This document shows positions 1 through 6,439 of a stretch of DNA of 9,010 nucleotides, in pieces. The notes below the pieces were generated by a model. It saw only the letters and a list, made by a program, of their open reading frames with translations. It was not told where the DNA came from and did no database searches. Where the stretch lies: positions 1 through 9,010 of the forward strand of contig CADBUD010000083.1 of the NCBI GenBank assembly GCA_902797785.1, read 5' to 3'. A program made the translations under genes and the position numbers. Each line of letters starts with the position of its first letter. The stretch's first letter is position 1. This DNA comes from an uncultured Lachnospiraceae bacterium (lineage in GTDB: Bacteria; Bacillota; Clostridia; Lachnospirales; Lachnospiraceae).

Positions 1-44
1 CCCAGAACCCCCAAAGTAGCTTGTTTTAAGGTATTTTTCTATTT

Positions 45-1403
45 TTATTTCTGTACTTTTGACATCAAGACTACCGTCTCCACGTGTACCGTCCCCGGAA
101 ACATATCCACACACCCCCATCTCTCCACCTCATACCCATACCCCCGCAAAACCTCCAAATCCCGTACCAGACTCGTAGGCTTACAAGAAATATAGACCAT
201 CCTCTCCGTCCCGGCCTTTTCCACCAGCTTGGCCAATGCCTTTGGATTCACTCCGTCCCGCGGCGGATCTAAAATAACGAAATCCGGTTTCTCCGTAATC
301 TCATCCAAGACTTTCAGCACATCTCCAGCAATAAACTCACAATTTTCCAGTCCATTAATTGCAGCATTTTCCCGCGCAGCTTCCACCGCTTCTTCTACAA
401 TTTCCACCCCCATCACCTTTCCTGCAACCGGAGCAATCATCTGGGCAATCGTGCCGGTCCCGCTGTAAAGGTCAAAAACAACCGGAGAATTTCCCGAAAG
501 CTCTCCAATATATTCCCTTACCGTTTCATAAAGGACCTCTGCCCCGAGGGAATTCGTCTGAAAAAAGGAAAAAGGAGAAATCTTAAATCTTAGTCCTAAA
601 ATCTCTTCATAAAAATAGTCTTTCCCATATAAAATCTCTGTCTTTTGATTGATCACTGCATCTGCCGGGCTGTCATTTGTTGTATGAAGGATTCCTGCAA
701 TATTTCCTTTTAGAGAAAGCCCTTTCATCGTTTCTGTGAATCTTTCCATCGTACCCTCCGGCATTTCCTGTGAAGTCGTTACGATGTCTACCAGAATTTC
801 CTGTGTGCGCGCTGCCTTTCGTACCAAAAGGTGCCGAAGGACTCCTTCTCCTGTGTATTTGTGATAAAATGGAATATCCGCAAAGCAGTCTCTCGTTTCC
901 TTAAGAATCCGGCGGAAATCTTCATCTATGATCTGACATTCGGATACGGTCACGATATCATGAAAACTCCCTCTCTTATGCATTCCAAGAGAGAGCGGTC
1001 CACCTTTATATTCATCTCCAAAAGAAAATTCCATCTTGTTCCGATACGAAAATTGCATTGGGCTCGGCTTGATTCCCTCATAACGGTCATCACATTTCAT
1101 CAATTCTCTGACCTGCCGGGACTTTAAGTGCAATTGCTCTTCGTAGGAAAGTGTCTGATAGGTACACCCACCGCAGCTTCCAAAATGAGGACAGCTGCTC
1201 TCAATCTCCATCGGTGCCCGTTCCAAAACTTCTAATATTCTCCCTTTCATCCTGCCTTTGCTGGCCTTGGTCAGCAAAACTCGCACCTTCTGGCCTTCCA
1301 CTCCATTTTTCACTGTAACAGTTTTATCCTCCAAGGGGATCCTTCCCAAATTTGGAAAATCTATTTTTTCAATGACTCCTTCGAAAATCTGCCCTTTTTT
1401 CAT
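45..1403 (-). CDS. rlmD: 23S rRNA (uracil-C5)-methyltransferase, RlmD/RlmCD type
   Basis: SAM-dependent enzyme that methylates C5 of uridine in 23S rRNA. In Firmicutes one enzyme of this family (RlmCD) can modify both U747 and U1939, so the exact target is uncertain. Numbering from the chosen start (452 aa): an N-terminal TRAM-like OB domain (about 1-63); the iron-sulfur cluster cysteines C71, C77, C80 (C-x5-CGGC spacing) and probably C156; FQTN at 281-284; the SAM loop DLYSGTGT at 311-318; DPPRDG at 379-384; and the catalytic cysteine C407 in YISCKPTS. The ATG at 1403 is chosen because AAAGGAAAG lies about 10 nt upstream and the protein then begins with the TRAM domain. A longer frame opens with GTG at 1451, inside a terminator hairpin, and is unlikely. 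The gene ends with TAA at 45-47; no hairpin terminator is visible in the 44 nt that remain. It follows the acidic-protein gene and its terminator, and I see no convincing promoter of its own. Confidence 0.95.
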   Translation of the reverse strand: MKKGQIFEGVIEKIDFPNLGRIPLEDKTVTVKNGVEGQKVRVLLTKASKGRMKGRILEVLERAPMEIESSCPHFGSCGGCTYQTLSYEEQLHLKSRQVRELMKCDDRYEGIKPSPMQFSYRNKMEFSFGDEYKGGPLSLGMHKRGSFHDIVTVSECQIIDEDFRRILKETRDCFADIPFYHKYTGEGVLRHLLVRKAARTQEILVDIVTTSQEMPEGTMERFTETMKGLSLKGNIAGILHTTNDSPADAVINQKTEILYGKDYFYEEILGLRFKISPFSFFQTNSLGAEVLYETVREYIGELSGNSPVVFDLYSGTGTIAQMIAPVAGKVMGVEIVEEAVEAARENAAINGLENCEFIAGDVLKVLDEITEKPDFVILDPPRDGVNPKALAKLVEKAGTERMVYISCKPTSLVRDLEVLRGYGYEVERWGCVDMFPGTVHVETVVLMSKVQK

Positions 1404-1436
1404 TCTGTTCTCTTTCCTTTCTATGAGAAAAAGAAA

Positions 1437-1458
1437 AACCTCTGCATTCACAGAGGTT
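1437..1458 (-). terminator. Rho-independent terminator between the acidic-protein gene and rlmD
   Basis: Perfect 8-bp stem AACCTCTG/CAGAGGTT (1437-1444 with 1451-1458) and a 6-nt loop. On the minus strand the stem is followed by a T-rich run (TTTCTTTTTC), so it should end transcripts of the acidic-protein gene. The plus strand also has a T-rich run (from 1461), so it could work both ways. It lies only 33 nt before the rlmD ATG, so rlmD needs read-through or a promoter I could not identify. Confidence 0.85.
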
Positions 1459-1495
1459 ATTTTTCTTTTTCTTTTTCAAATAATGATCTGATTCA

Positions 1496-1825
1496 TCAGT
1501 CCTCTTTTGACTCTTTTTCATCTGACTCGTCTGCAGCTTCTTCTTTTTCTGCATCTTCAGAATCTGCTAAATCCAAATCATCATCGTCATCTTCTTCAAA
1601 GATATCGTCCTCAAAATCTTCATCAAAATCGTCTTCAAAATCCTCTAAATAATCCGGAGTGAAGAAACGATATACTGCATAAGCAATCGCTGCTACTGCT
1701 GCTACGATGCCAATAACGGCCAGAACAACTAAGACTTTATTTTTGCTCTTTTGTTCCTCCTCATGCTTATTGATGAGATCATTTAGTTTAGCAATGTTGA
1801 TAATTTCTGCAATTTTCTTATCCAT
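1496..1825 (-). CDS. Small single-pass membrane protein with a highly acidic tail
   Basis: I do not recognise a named family; a function should not be assumed. The 109-residue protein has a short N-terminal segment (1-30) ending in the basic stretch KSKNK. One hydrophobic segment follows (about 31-52, rich in V, A and I), then a tail (58-109) in which 33 of 52 residues are Asp or Glu. The first part of the tail repeats aromatics every four residues (F63, F67, F71). By the positive-inside rule the N-terminus should face the cytoplasm and the acidic tail the outside; this is inference. There is no signal peptidase site, lipobox or sorting signal. The ATG at 1825 has AAAGGAAG about 11 nt upstream. 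It has its own promoter (1865-1893) and a terminator downstream, so it is probably monocistronic. Such tails can arise from low-complexity sequence, but the gene signals are good. Confidence 0.85.
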   Translation of the reverse strand: MDKKIAEIINIAKLNDLINKHEEEQKSKNKVLVVLAVIGIVAAVAAIAYAVYRFFTPDYLEDFEDDFDEDFEDDIFEEDDDDDLDLADSEDAEKEEAADESDEKESKED

Positions 1826-1864
1826 TACTGTTTACACTTCCTTTCTTTTCAATAAGATAAAAAT

Positions 1865-1893
1865 ATTATACCACAGCTTCTTATTTTTTACCA
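1865..1893 (-). promoter_or_regulatory. Extended -10 promoter of the acidic-protein gene
   Basis: Minus-strand TGGTATAAT is a consensus extended -10 (TATAAT at 1865-1870). At 17 bp spacing the -35 is TGGTAA (1888-1893), a weak match, which is common when the extended -10 is present. The start would fall near 1858, giving a leader of about 33 nt before the ATG at 1825. It lies in the AT-rich gap after pcrA. Confidence 0.7.
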
Positions 1894-1921
1894 TGTTTTT
1901 TATACATTTTTAATAAATATT

Positions 1922-4141
1922 TTATTCTATCTTTTTGAGTTTGGCAAAGGAGGCAAATAATCTTTTGACACCGGCTGTCTCAAATTCTACAGTGACCTCA
2001 AAATCCCGGCCTCCATCCTGTATGTTTGTTACAACTCCCCGGCCAAATTTTATGTGCTCTACGGTATCGCCCTCTTTATAATTTAGGGCACCGCTTTTTT
2101 CTATTTTATTGGATACACTGCTGAATGCTTTTCGCTGAAAATCCTGTTTGGCCTGCTGATAAGCATTTGGGCGCTTGACTGTGGTATGAGCGGTTTTCTC
2201 CGATGGAGCATCTTCAAACAGCTCCCGCGGAAGGTTTTTGATGAAACGGGAGACATCATGATTCTGCCATTCTCCCCGCACCATCCTACGGAATGCTGCT
2301 GTCATATTGAGGGTTTTCTGCGCACGCGTGATACCTACATAGCAAAGCCTGCGTTCTTCCTCCATCTCCTCAAGACTTTCGGAATAGATGGAAAGATATC
2401 CAGGAAACAGTCCATCCTCCAGCCCCACCAGATACACATTAGGAAACTCCAGCCCCTTTGCGCTGTGAAGCGTCATCAATACTACATAATCCTGATTCTG
2501 ATTCAGATCATCCAGATCTGCGATCAGGGCGACCTCTTCCAGAAAACCATTCAATGTAGGACTTTGATTGCTGCTCTTGATTTTTTCCTCATAAGCAACA
2601 ATCTTTGAAATCAATTCATTGATATTGTCCAGTCTGGCACGGGACTCCTCCGTATCCTCCTCAATCAACTCCGCCTGATAACCGGTCATCTCCAAAAGCT
2701 CTTCTGCCAGTTCTGCCAAAGAAAGAGTTTCGCTCTTGGCACGCAAGACCTGAATCACATTAGTGAAAAAATGAATCTTTTTACTGCTTCTGGAAATCCC
2801 CGGAATGTCCTCATGCTCTAAAAGCGCTTCATAAAAACTGATCTGATTTTGCTGGGCATAATCATCAATTCGATTAATCGTTGCTGCTCCAATGCCGCGC
2901 TTAGGAACATTTATGATTCGCTTGACTGCCAAGTCATCTTTTCCATTATCAATGGTCTTGAGATAGGCAATGATATCCTTGATTTCCTTTCGGGAATAAA
3001 AGTTAATTCCTCCAATAATACGATAGGGAACATTGGCATAAATAAATTTTTCTTCGAAAATACGGGACTGCGCATTGGTACGGTATAGTATCGCACAGTC
3101 AGAATACTGATAATCTCCATTTCTGACCCGTCTTGCGATATCATCACAAACAAACTCTGCCTCTTCATATGATGTTTCGAACTGATGAAAATGCAGTTTT
3201 TCCCCCCGTCCATTTTCTGTCCAGAGCCGTTTCTCCTTCCGCCCTGTATTTTTCTTAATTACCTCATTGGCACAATCTAAAATATTCTGCGTAGAACGAT
3301 AGTTCTGCTCCAGCTTTACCACCTTGGTATTTAGGAACACACGTTCAAAGCTAAGAATATTTTCAATATTTGCCCCACGGAATCTGTAAATAGACTGATC
3401 GTCATCTCCTACCACACACAAATTTTGATGCTTTTTTGCCAAAAGATAGATCAAACGGAATTGTGCCAGATTCGTATCCTGATATTCATCTACCATAATA
3501 TAACGGAATCTATCCTGATATCCTTCCAAAATCTCCGGATTTTTTTCAAATAACACAATGGTATTCAAAATCAGATCGTCAAAATCCATCGCATTATTGG
3601 AGAACAACTCTTTTTGATATTCCCGATAAATTTTCGCGAACTGTTTTTCTTCAAAATCTTCTACTTCCTTTTCCACGATTTCCGGTGTTTCCATCCGGTC
3701 CTTTGCGTGGGAGATCCGGTACATGATACTGTTTTCTTTGACCTGCTTCGTATCAATATTACAACGTCTGCAGACTTCCTTTATAACGGTCTTTTGATCC
3801 TCTGCGTCATATATGGTAAAATTCCTGTCATACCCAAGGCATTCTGCATATCTGCGCAGGATACGCACACAACTGGAGTGAAATGTGGCTACCCAGATAC
3901 TCTCTGCTCCATATCCTACAAGCTCATTGATTCGCTCCCGCATCTCTCCTGCTGCCTTATTCGTAAAAGTAATTGCCATAATATAAAACGGATTTACATT
4001 TTTTTCTTCAATTAAATAAGCCACTCTGTGAGTAAGTACCCTGGTCTTTCCGGAGCCTGCCCCCGCCAGAATCAGAAGCGGCCCTTCCGTATGCCGGACC
4101 GCCTCCATCTGCTTGTCATTCAGTGAATCATAAATACTCAT
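1922..4141 (-). CDS. pcrA: ATP-dependent 3'-5' DNA helicase PcrA (UvrD/Rep family, SF1A)
   Basis: Unwinds DNA 3' to 5' for nucleotide excision repair, removal of RecA filaments and clearing of transcription-replication conflicts. It is usually essential in Firmicutes. All superfamily 1A motifs are intact in the 739 residues: Q motif around LNDKQ (7-11), Walker A AGAGSGKT (26-33), Ia ITFTNKAA (57-64), Walker B VDEYQDTN (217-224), III GDDDQSIYRFRGA (245-257), IV QNYRST (279-284), V TLHSAKGLEFPNVYL (557-571) and VI EERRLCYVGITRA (595-607). A linker from about 640 leads to a C-terminal Tudor-like domain (690-739, starting EGDTVEHIKFGRG), which in PcrA contacts RNA polymerase. Length is normal. 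GGAGGAAAC precedes the ATG at 4141. It begins 21 nt after the SPFH gene stop, so it is probably in the pspA operon. It is not next to ligA, its partner in many Firmicutes. No GC-rich terminator follows. Confidence 0.97.
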   Translation of the reverse strand: MSIYDSLNDKQMEAVRHTEGPLLILAGAGSGKTRVLTHRVAYLIEEKNVNPFYIMAITFTNKAAGEMRERINELVGYGAESIWVATFHSSCVRILRRYAECLGYDRNFTIYDAEDQKTVIKEVCRRCNIDTKQVKENSIMYRISHAKDRMETPEIVEKEVEDFEEKQFAKIYREYQKELFSNNAMDFDDLILNTIVLFEKNPEILEGYQDRFRYIMVDEYQDTNLAQFRLIYLLAKKHQNLCVVGDDDQSIYRFRGANIENILSFERVFLNTKVVKLEQNYRSTQNILDCANEVIKKNTGRKEKRLWTENGRGEKLHFHQFETSYEEAEFVCDDIARRVRNGDYQYSDCAILYRTNAQSRIFEEKFIYANVPYRIIGGINFYSRKEIKDIIAYLKTIDNGKDDLAVKRIINVPKRGIGAATINRIDDYAQQNQISFYEALLEHEDIPGISRSSKKIHFFTNVIQVLRAKSETLSLAELAEELLEMTGYQAELIEEDTEESRARLDNINELISKIVAYEEKIKSSNQSPTLNGFLEEVALIADLDDLNQNQDYVVLMTLHSAKGLEFPNVYLVGLEDGLFPGYLSIYSESLEEMEEERRLCYVGITRAQKTLNMTAAFRRMVRGEWQNHDVSRFIKNLPRELFEDAPSEKTAHTTVKRPNAYQQAKQDFQRKAFSSVSNKIEKSGALNYKEGDTVEHIKFGRGVVTNIQDGGRDFEVTVEFETAGVKRLFASFAKLKKIE

Positions 4142-4162
4142 TGTTTCCTCCAGTATGATGCT

Positions 4163-5194
4163 TTAGGAAAGCTGATGTCCACAGTTCGGACAGAATTTCG
4201 CGCCACTGTTTGGCTGGCCACAGTTCGGACAGAACTTTGGTGCCACTCCTCCGATATTGCCCTGCGGTGCGCCCATCGCTCCGGCCTGCTGATTTGGCAT
4301 GCCTCCGCCATAACCACCATTCATCTGCTGGGCATTGTTTCCAAACATATTGTTCATCATCTGCTGCCCCATAGCCATTCCCATGCTCATGCCCATCATG
4401 CTCGATGCCATATCTGCTGCCTGGCTTCCACCGCCGCCTTTATTATTTGCCATGGCATCGACCATAGCCATCTGCTGATACTTATTCATATCGCCGATCA
4501 TACTCTGAGCTGCCGCCTTTTGTGCCATCTCCTGAACCTCTTTCGGATAGGAAAAGCTGGAGATGGCAAAACCTGTGATTCCAATTCCGATTTTCTGCAT
4601 CTCCATATCAAGATCCTGCTGAATTCCCTTGGAAATGTCAAAGGCATTTGCCTGCAGATTGAACATATCCTTTCCTTCGCGCACGATCCATTTCATCAGC
4701 AGCTGATCCAGGACAGAAATAACACGCTCTTTTACATCTTCAATGGAATACTGCTGTTTGATTCCTGCAATCTTTTCAATCAGGATCTCGTAGTCTGCGA
4801 TCTTGCAGTTAAATGTTCCAAAGGAACGAATCGGCATACCTCCCGGAAGCCCCGGTGCCTGAATATTGATCGGATTCTTCGTTCCCCATTTTACGGTCAG
4901 CTCCTTTGTATTAATAAAAAGAACCTCTGCTCTCATTCCGCTGTTGAAGCCAAATTTGAACCCTTTTAAAGTAGAAAGAAACGGGATGATCTGAGATTCG
5001 ATATCAAAGCTTCCCTCATCCTTAAATATTCCCTCGGTCTTTCCATTAAACAGGAAAATAGCGTCCTGCCCCGGACGAATGATTAGCTTTGACCCTTTTT
5101 TGATCTCCTTATTGGTCCATTTCCAGAACAGAATATCCTCTTTATATTCTTCCCACTCCACTACATTTGCTAATTGTCCACTAAATAATCCCAT
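4163..5194 (-). CDS. ydjI: YdjI-like SPFH-domain protein with C-terminal zinc ribbon
   Basis: Resembles Bacillus subtilis YdjI, an SPFH (flotillin-like) protein encoded with PspA and thought to act with it at stressed membranes. The 343 residues begin MGLFSGQLANVVEW and carry an SPFH-like region to about 225 (for example PGQDAIFLFNGK from 41 and the GFKFGFNSGMRAE region near 78-90). A Gly/Met/Gln/Asn-rich linker follows (about 252-315, at least ten Met between 262 and 307). The protein ends in a zinc ribbon, C322-x2-C325 and C335-x2-C338. The two CPNCG knuckles are nearly duplicated in the DNA: a 17-nt identical stretch at 4179-4195 and 4218-4234. No transmembrane segment is evident, so membrane contact would be peripheral. 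The start is chosen from the conserved-looking N-terminus, although its own Shine-Dalgarno is poor (see the leader entry). pspA lies upstream and pcrA downstream. Confidence 0.9.
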   Translation of the reverse strand: MGLFSGQLANVVEWEEYKEDILFWKWTNKEIKKGSKLIIRPGQDAIFLFNGKTEGIFKDEGSFDIESQIIPFLSTLKGFKFGFNSGMRAEVLFINTKELTVKWGTKNPINIQAPGLPGGMPIRSFGTFNCKIADYEILIEKIAGIKQQYSIEDVKERVISVLDQLLMKWIVREGKDMFNLQANAFDISKGIQQDLDMEMQKIGIGITGFAISSFSYPKEVQEMAQKAAAQSMIGDMNKYQQMAMVDAMANNKGGGGSQAADMASSMMGMSMGMAMGQQMMNNMFGNNAQQMNGGYGGGMPNQQAGAMGAPQGNIGGVAPKFCPNCGQPNSGAKFCPNCGHQLS

Positions 5195-5229
5195 CGCATT
5201 ACCCAGCCATGATCATGGCCTTCTCCTTT
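5192..5229 (-). promoter_or_regulatory. Strong SD plus five-codon upstream ORF ahead of the SPFH gene
   Basis: The only good Shine-Dalgarno near the gene, AAAGGAGAAGG (5219-5229), lies too far (about 25 nt) from the ATG at 5194. It is ideally placed for ATG at 5216. That codon opens a frame reading M-I-M-A-G-stop (5216 to TAA at 5199-5201), one frame off from the main gene. The stop is 4 nt before the main ATG, a geometry expected for translational coupling by re-initiation. In the main frame the region upstream reaches a TGA (5213-5215) with no ATG, GTG or TTG start before it. A recent 1-nt indel that shortened an originally longer N-terminus is an alternative explanation. Confidence 0.45.
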
Positions 5230-5260
5230 CCTATTCTTAATGAGGTTTTTATCGCTAGAA

Positions 5261-5266
5261 ATTATA
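5261..5266 (-). promoter_or_regulatory. Possible internal promoter -10 for the SPFH gene
   Basis: Minus-strand TATAAT sits exactly at the edge of the palindromic repeat (5266-5303), about 67 nt before the SPFH ATG. The -35 region falls inside the palindrome and matches poorly (ACGGCA at 18 bp spacing, 3 of 6). If functional it would uncouple the SPFH gene and pcrA from pspA. This is a weak call. Confidence 0.3.
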
Positions 5267-5303
5267 CTCATGAACGAAATGGCTTGCCGTTTTGTTCATG
5301 AGT
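5266..5303 (+). repeat. Intergenic palindromic repeat, copy A (complete)
   Basis: A 38-nt near-perfect palindrome. The outer arms ACTCATGAAC/GTTCATGAGT are a perfect 10 bp. The inner arms GAAATGGC/GCCGTTTT pair with two G-T positions around a TT turn. In plus-strand RNA the two imperfect positions are G-U wobbles, whereas in minus-strand RNA they become A-C mismatches, so the hairpin is slightly better as plus-strand RNA. A second copy (8712-8749) matches at 33 of 38 positions and a partial inverted copy lies at 6440-6460. It sits between pspA and the SPFH gene. I read it as a small interspersed repeat of the REP/BIME kind; the family name is unknown to me. Confidence 0.8.
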
Positions 5304-5308
5304 CACGC

Positions 5309-5351
5309 CGGATTTTGGTCGCTGAAAGCGATATTTTCCTGACCAAATCCG
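5309..5351. repeat. Second hairpin module of repeat copy A
   Basis: CGGATTTTGGTC (5309-5320) pairs with GACCAAATCCG (5341-5351) with one bulged T. The enclosed sequence holds a smaller hairpin TCGCT-GAA-AGCGA (5319-5331). The right half (5333-5361) recurs in inverted orientation at 7155-7183, which suggests that it is part of the same mobile or repeated unit as the adjoining palindrome. It is not followed by a T-run on the minus strand, so it is not a standard terminator. Confidence 0.65.
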
Positions 5352-5366
5352 TGCGCATCATTTTAT

Positions 5367-5391
5367 ACCGTTAGTGAAAGACGGCAACGGT
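5367..5391. repeat. Short inverted repeat just after the pspA stop
   Basis: ACCGTT (5367-5372) and AACGGT (5386-5391) form a 6-bp stem with a 13-nt loop, 5 nt downstream of the pspA stop codon. The minus strand continues ATAAAATG rather than a T-run, so termination here would be weak at best. Its TTTCACTAA segment (minus strand 5371-5379) is shared with the gap at 7121-7129, which links it to the repeat family. Confidence 0.45.
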
Positions 5392-5396
5392 TTTCG

Positions 5397-6179
5397 TTAA
5401 CCAGTATAATTTTCGCCCAGCTTAGCTTTCAGCGCTGCCAGCTCATCATCCAATCCATCAGATCCTGCAGGGCCTGCCGCAGCAGAAGTATCCTCTGACG
5501 CTCCCATTCTTGCCTTGAGGGCTGCCAGCTCATCCTCGACTCCACTGCTCGGCTGGGAGTCATATTTACTCATTAGATCGTCTAAGCTGTTCTCCTGCAT
5601 GCTCTCATCCAGTCTCGCCATTGCATCTGCTTCATCCAATCTGCGATTGATCTTTTCTTCCATTTTTCCAAAATCAGAAAGTGTTCCCTGTGCATTGCGG
5701 ACACTTCCTCCAATCTTATTTGCCTTTTCCCTGCTCTTAGCAATTGACATTTTGGTATCCAGCTCACGCTTTCTCTGCTGAAGCGTTGCGATATCCTCAT
5801 TCAATTTTTTATACATTTGCTGCATCTTCTGCGCATTATCCGCCGCAATCTGATAATCCTGTCTCAACAAATCTGCTTCTGACGCCTTCTTCTGCTTCTG
5901 CGCCAAAAACTGCTTCGCATCAGCGTCATTTCCATTTTTTACAGCCATGATTGCGTAATTCTCCAGCTTTTGCACATCTGCCTCACAGGCATCGAGCTTT
6001 CTCTTCGCTGAAGACTCTGCCGCCATCACAGATGCTGTTTCTGCTTTTACCTGCGCCAGATCATTTTCCATATTTCTCAAATACTGGTTCATCATCTTTT
6101 CCGGATTTTCCATCTTATCCAAAAGTGCATTGATATTGGAAGACATAATATCTCCAAACCGTTTCAAAATACCTGCCAT
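5397..6179 (-). CDS. pspA: PspA/IM30 family phage-shock protein
   Basis: PspA proteins are ESCRT-III-like coiled-coil proteins that polymerise on the inner face of the cytoplasmic membrane and protect it during envelope stress. The 260 residues start MAGILKRFGDIMSSN, the usual amphipathic N-terminal helix that inserts into membranes. A long helical, Gln/Lys/Glu-rich hairpin runs to about 195 (for example NPEKMMNQYLRNME from 25 and QYLRNM-type contacts), followed by a flexible Ser/Gly/Ala-rich tail. The tail contains two copies of the terminal helix motif, DELAALKARMG (216-226) and DELAALKAKLG (245-255), 29 residues apart; one such copy is normal, and the protein is somewhat longer than typical relatives. 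The ATG at 6179 is chosen because AAGGAGG lies 8 nt upstream; an earlier TTG (6212) is ignored. A good promoter lies at 6258-6286. It heads the probable operon with the SPFH gene and pcrA. Confidence 0.95.
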   Translation of the reverse strand: MAGILKRFGDIMSSNINALLDKMENPEKMMNQYLRNMENDLAQVKAETASVMAAESSAKRKLDACEADVQKLENYAIMAVKNGNDADAKQFLAQKQKKASEADLLRQDYQIAADNAQKMQQMYKKLNEDIATLQQRKRELDTKMSIAKSREKANKIGGSVRNAQGTLSDFGKMEEKINRRLDEADAMARLDESMQENSLDDLMSKYDSQPSSGVEDELAALKARMGASEDTSAAAGPAGSDGLDDELAALKAKLGENYTG

Positions 6180-6257
6180 AAAATTATCCTCCTTAAATAT
6201 AGCTTTTGTCAATTTTACCTAGGAACTGTTACATGCAAAAAATGCGTTTCTCTGATT

Positions 6258-6286
6258 ATTATATCAGATGTCTTATTTATATTCAA
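6258..6286 (-). promoter_or_regulatory. pspA operon promoter
   Basis: Minus-strand TTGAAT (6281-6286), a 17-bp spacer, and TATAAT (6258-6263) preceded by TG at the extended -10 position (TGATATAAT). This is a near-consensus housekeeping sigma promoter. The start would lie near 6251, giving a leader of about 72 nt before the pspA ATG. No sigma-54-type GG/GC element is seen, unlike the enterobacterial psp operon. Confidence 0.8.
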
Positions 6287-6357
6287 TTGCAATTTTTCAG
6301 GCGCAAATGCGCAGGGAGAACTGCGAAGCAATGGAAAATCCAAATGTTGGAAAAGGA

Positions 6358-6392
6358 ACTGTGAATCATAACAAAACGATGTGTTTCACAGT
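6358..6392. repeat. Inverted repeat upstream of the DUF1836 promoter, possible operator
   Basis: ACTGTGAA (6358-6365) and TTCACAGT (6385-6392) are perfect inverted 8-mers separated by 19 nt and end 9 nt before the -35 of the DUF1836 promoter. The placement would suit a dimeric regulator contacting two half-sites about 2.6 helical turns apart, or an RNA hairpin. The left arm overlaps one AGGAACTGT copy, so it could instead be repeat debris. Confidence 0.4.
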
Positions 6393-6401
6393 CAATTTTA
6401 T

Positions 6402-6430
6402 TTGACATATGGTTTTAAATACTATATATT
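6402..6430 (+). promoter_or_regulatory. Promoter of the DUF1836 gene
   Basis: TTGACA (6402-6407), a 17-bp spacer, and TATATT (6425-6430): perfect -35 and a 5/6 -10. The start would be near 6437, so the transcript would begin almost exactly at the partial palindromic repeat (6440-6460), with a leader of about 64 nt. Confidence 0.82.
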
Positions 6431-6439
6431 GAATTATAG

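Noticed and set aside
1..44. Possible gene end or terminator at the left edge
   Set aside because: There is no stem with a T-run and no open frame of note; the stretch is too short to interpret.
1404..1451. GTG start extending RlmD by 16 residues
   Set aside because: The GTG lies inside the terminator hairpin and lacks a ribosome binding site; the ATG at 1403 has one and matches the family start.
4175..4969. Long open frame (264 codons) on the plus strand opposite the SPFH gene, His-rich
   Set aside because: It lies fully antisense to a well-supported gene. The His clusters come from reading the Met codons of the linker backwards (ATG gives CAT). No suitable ribosome binding site or family similarity is seen.
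5309..5391. Hairpins between pspA and the SPFH gene as a terminator
   Set aside because: None is followed by a T-run on the minus strand; the shared copy at 7155-7183 indicates a repeat rather than a terminator.
6180..6212. TTG start extending PspA by 11 residues
   Set aside because: The AAGGAGG site lies inside the extension and is positioned for the ATG at 6179, and the family starts with the amphipathic helix MAGILKRF.
6183..6212. Perfect minus-strand TTGACA with GATAAT 18 bp later, just before pspA
   Set aside because: The -10 would overlap the ribosome binding site and leave almost no leader; the promoter at 6258-6286 is better placed.
6361..6390. TGTGA and TCACA resembling a CRP site
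   Set aside because: The half-sites are about 20 nt apart instead of 6, and CRP control of this kind is not expected in Clostridia.
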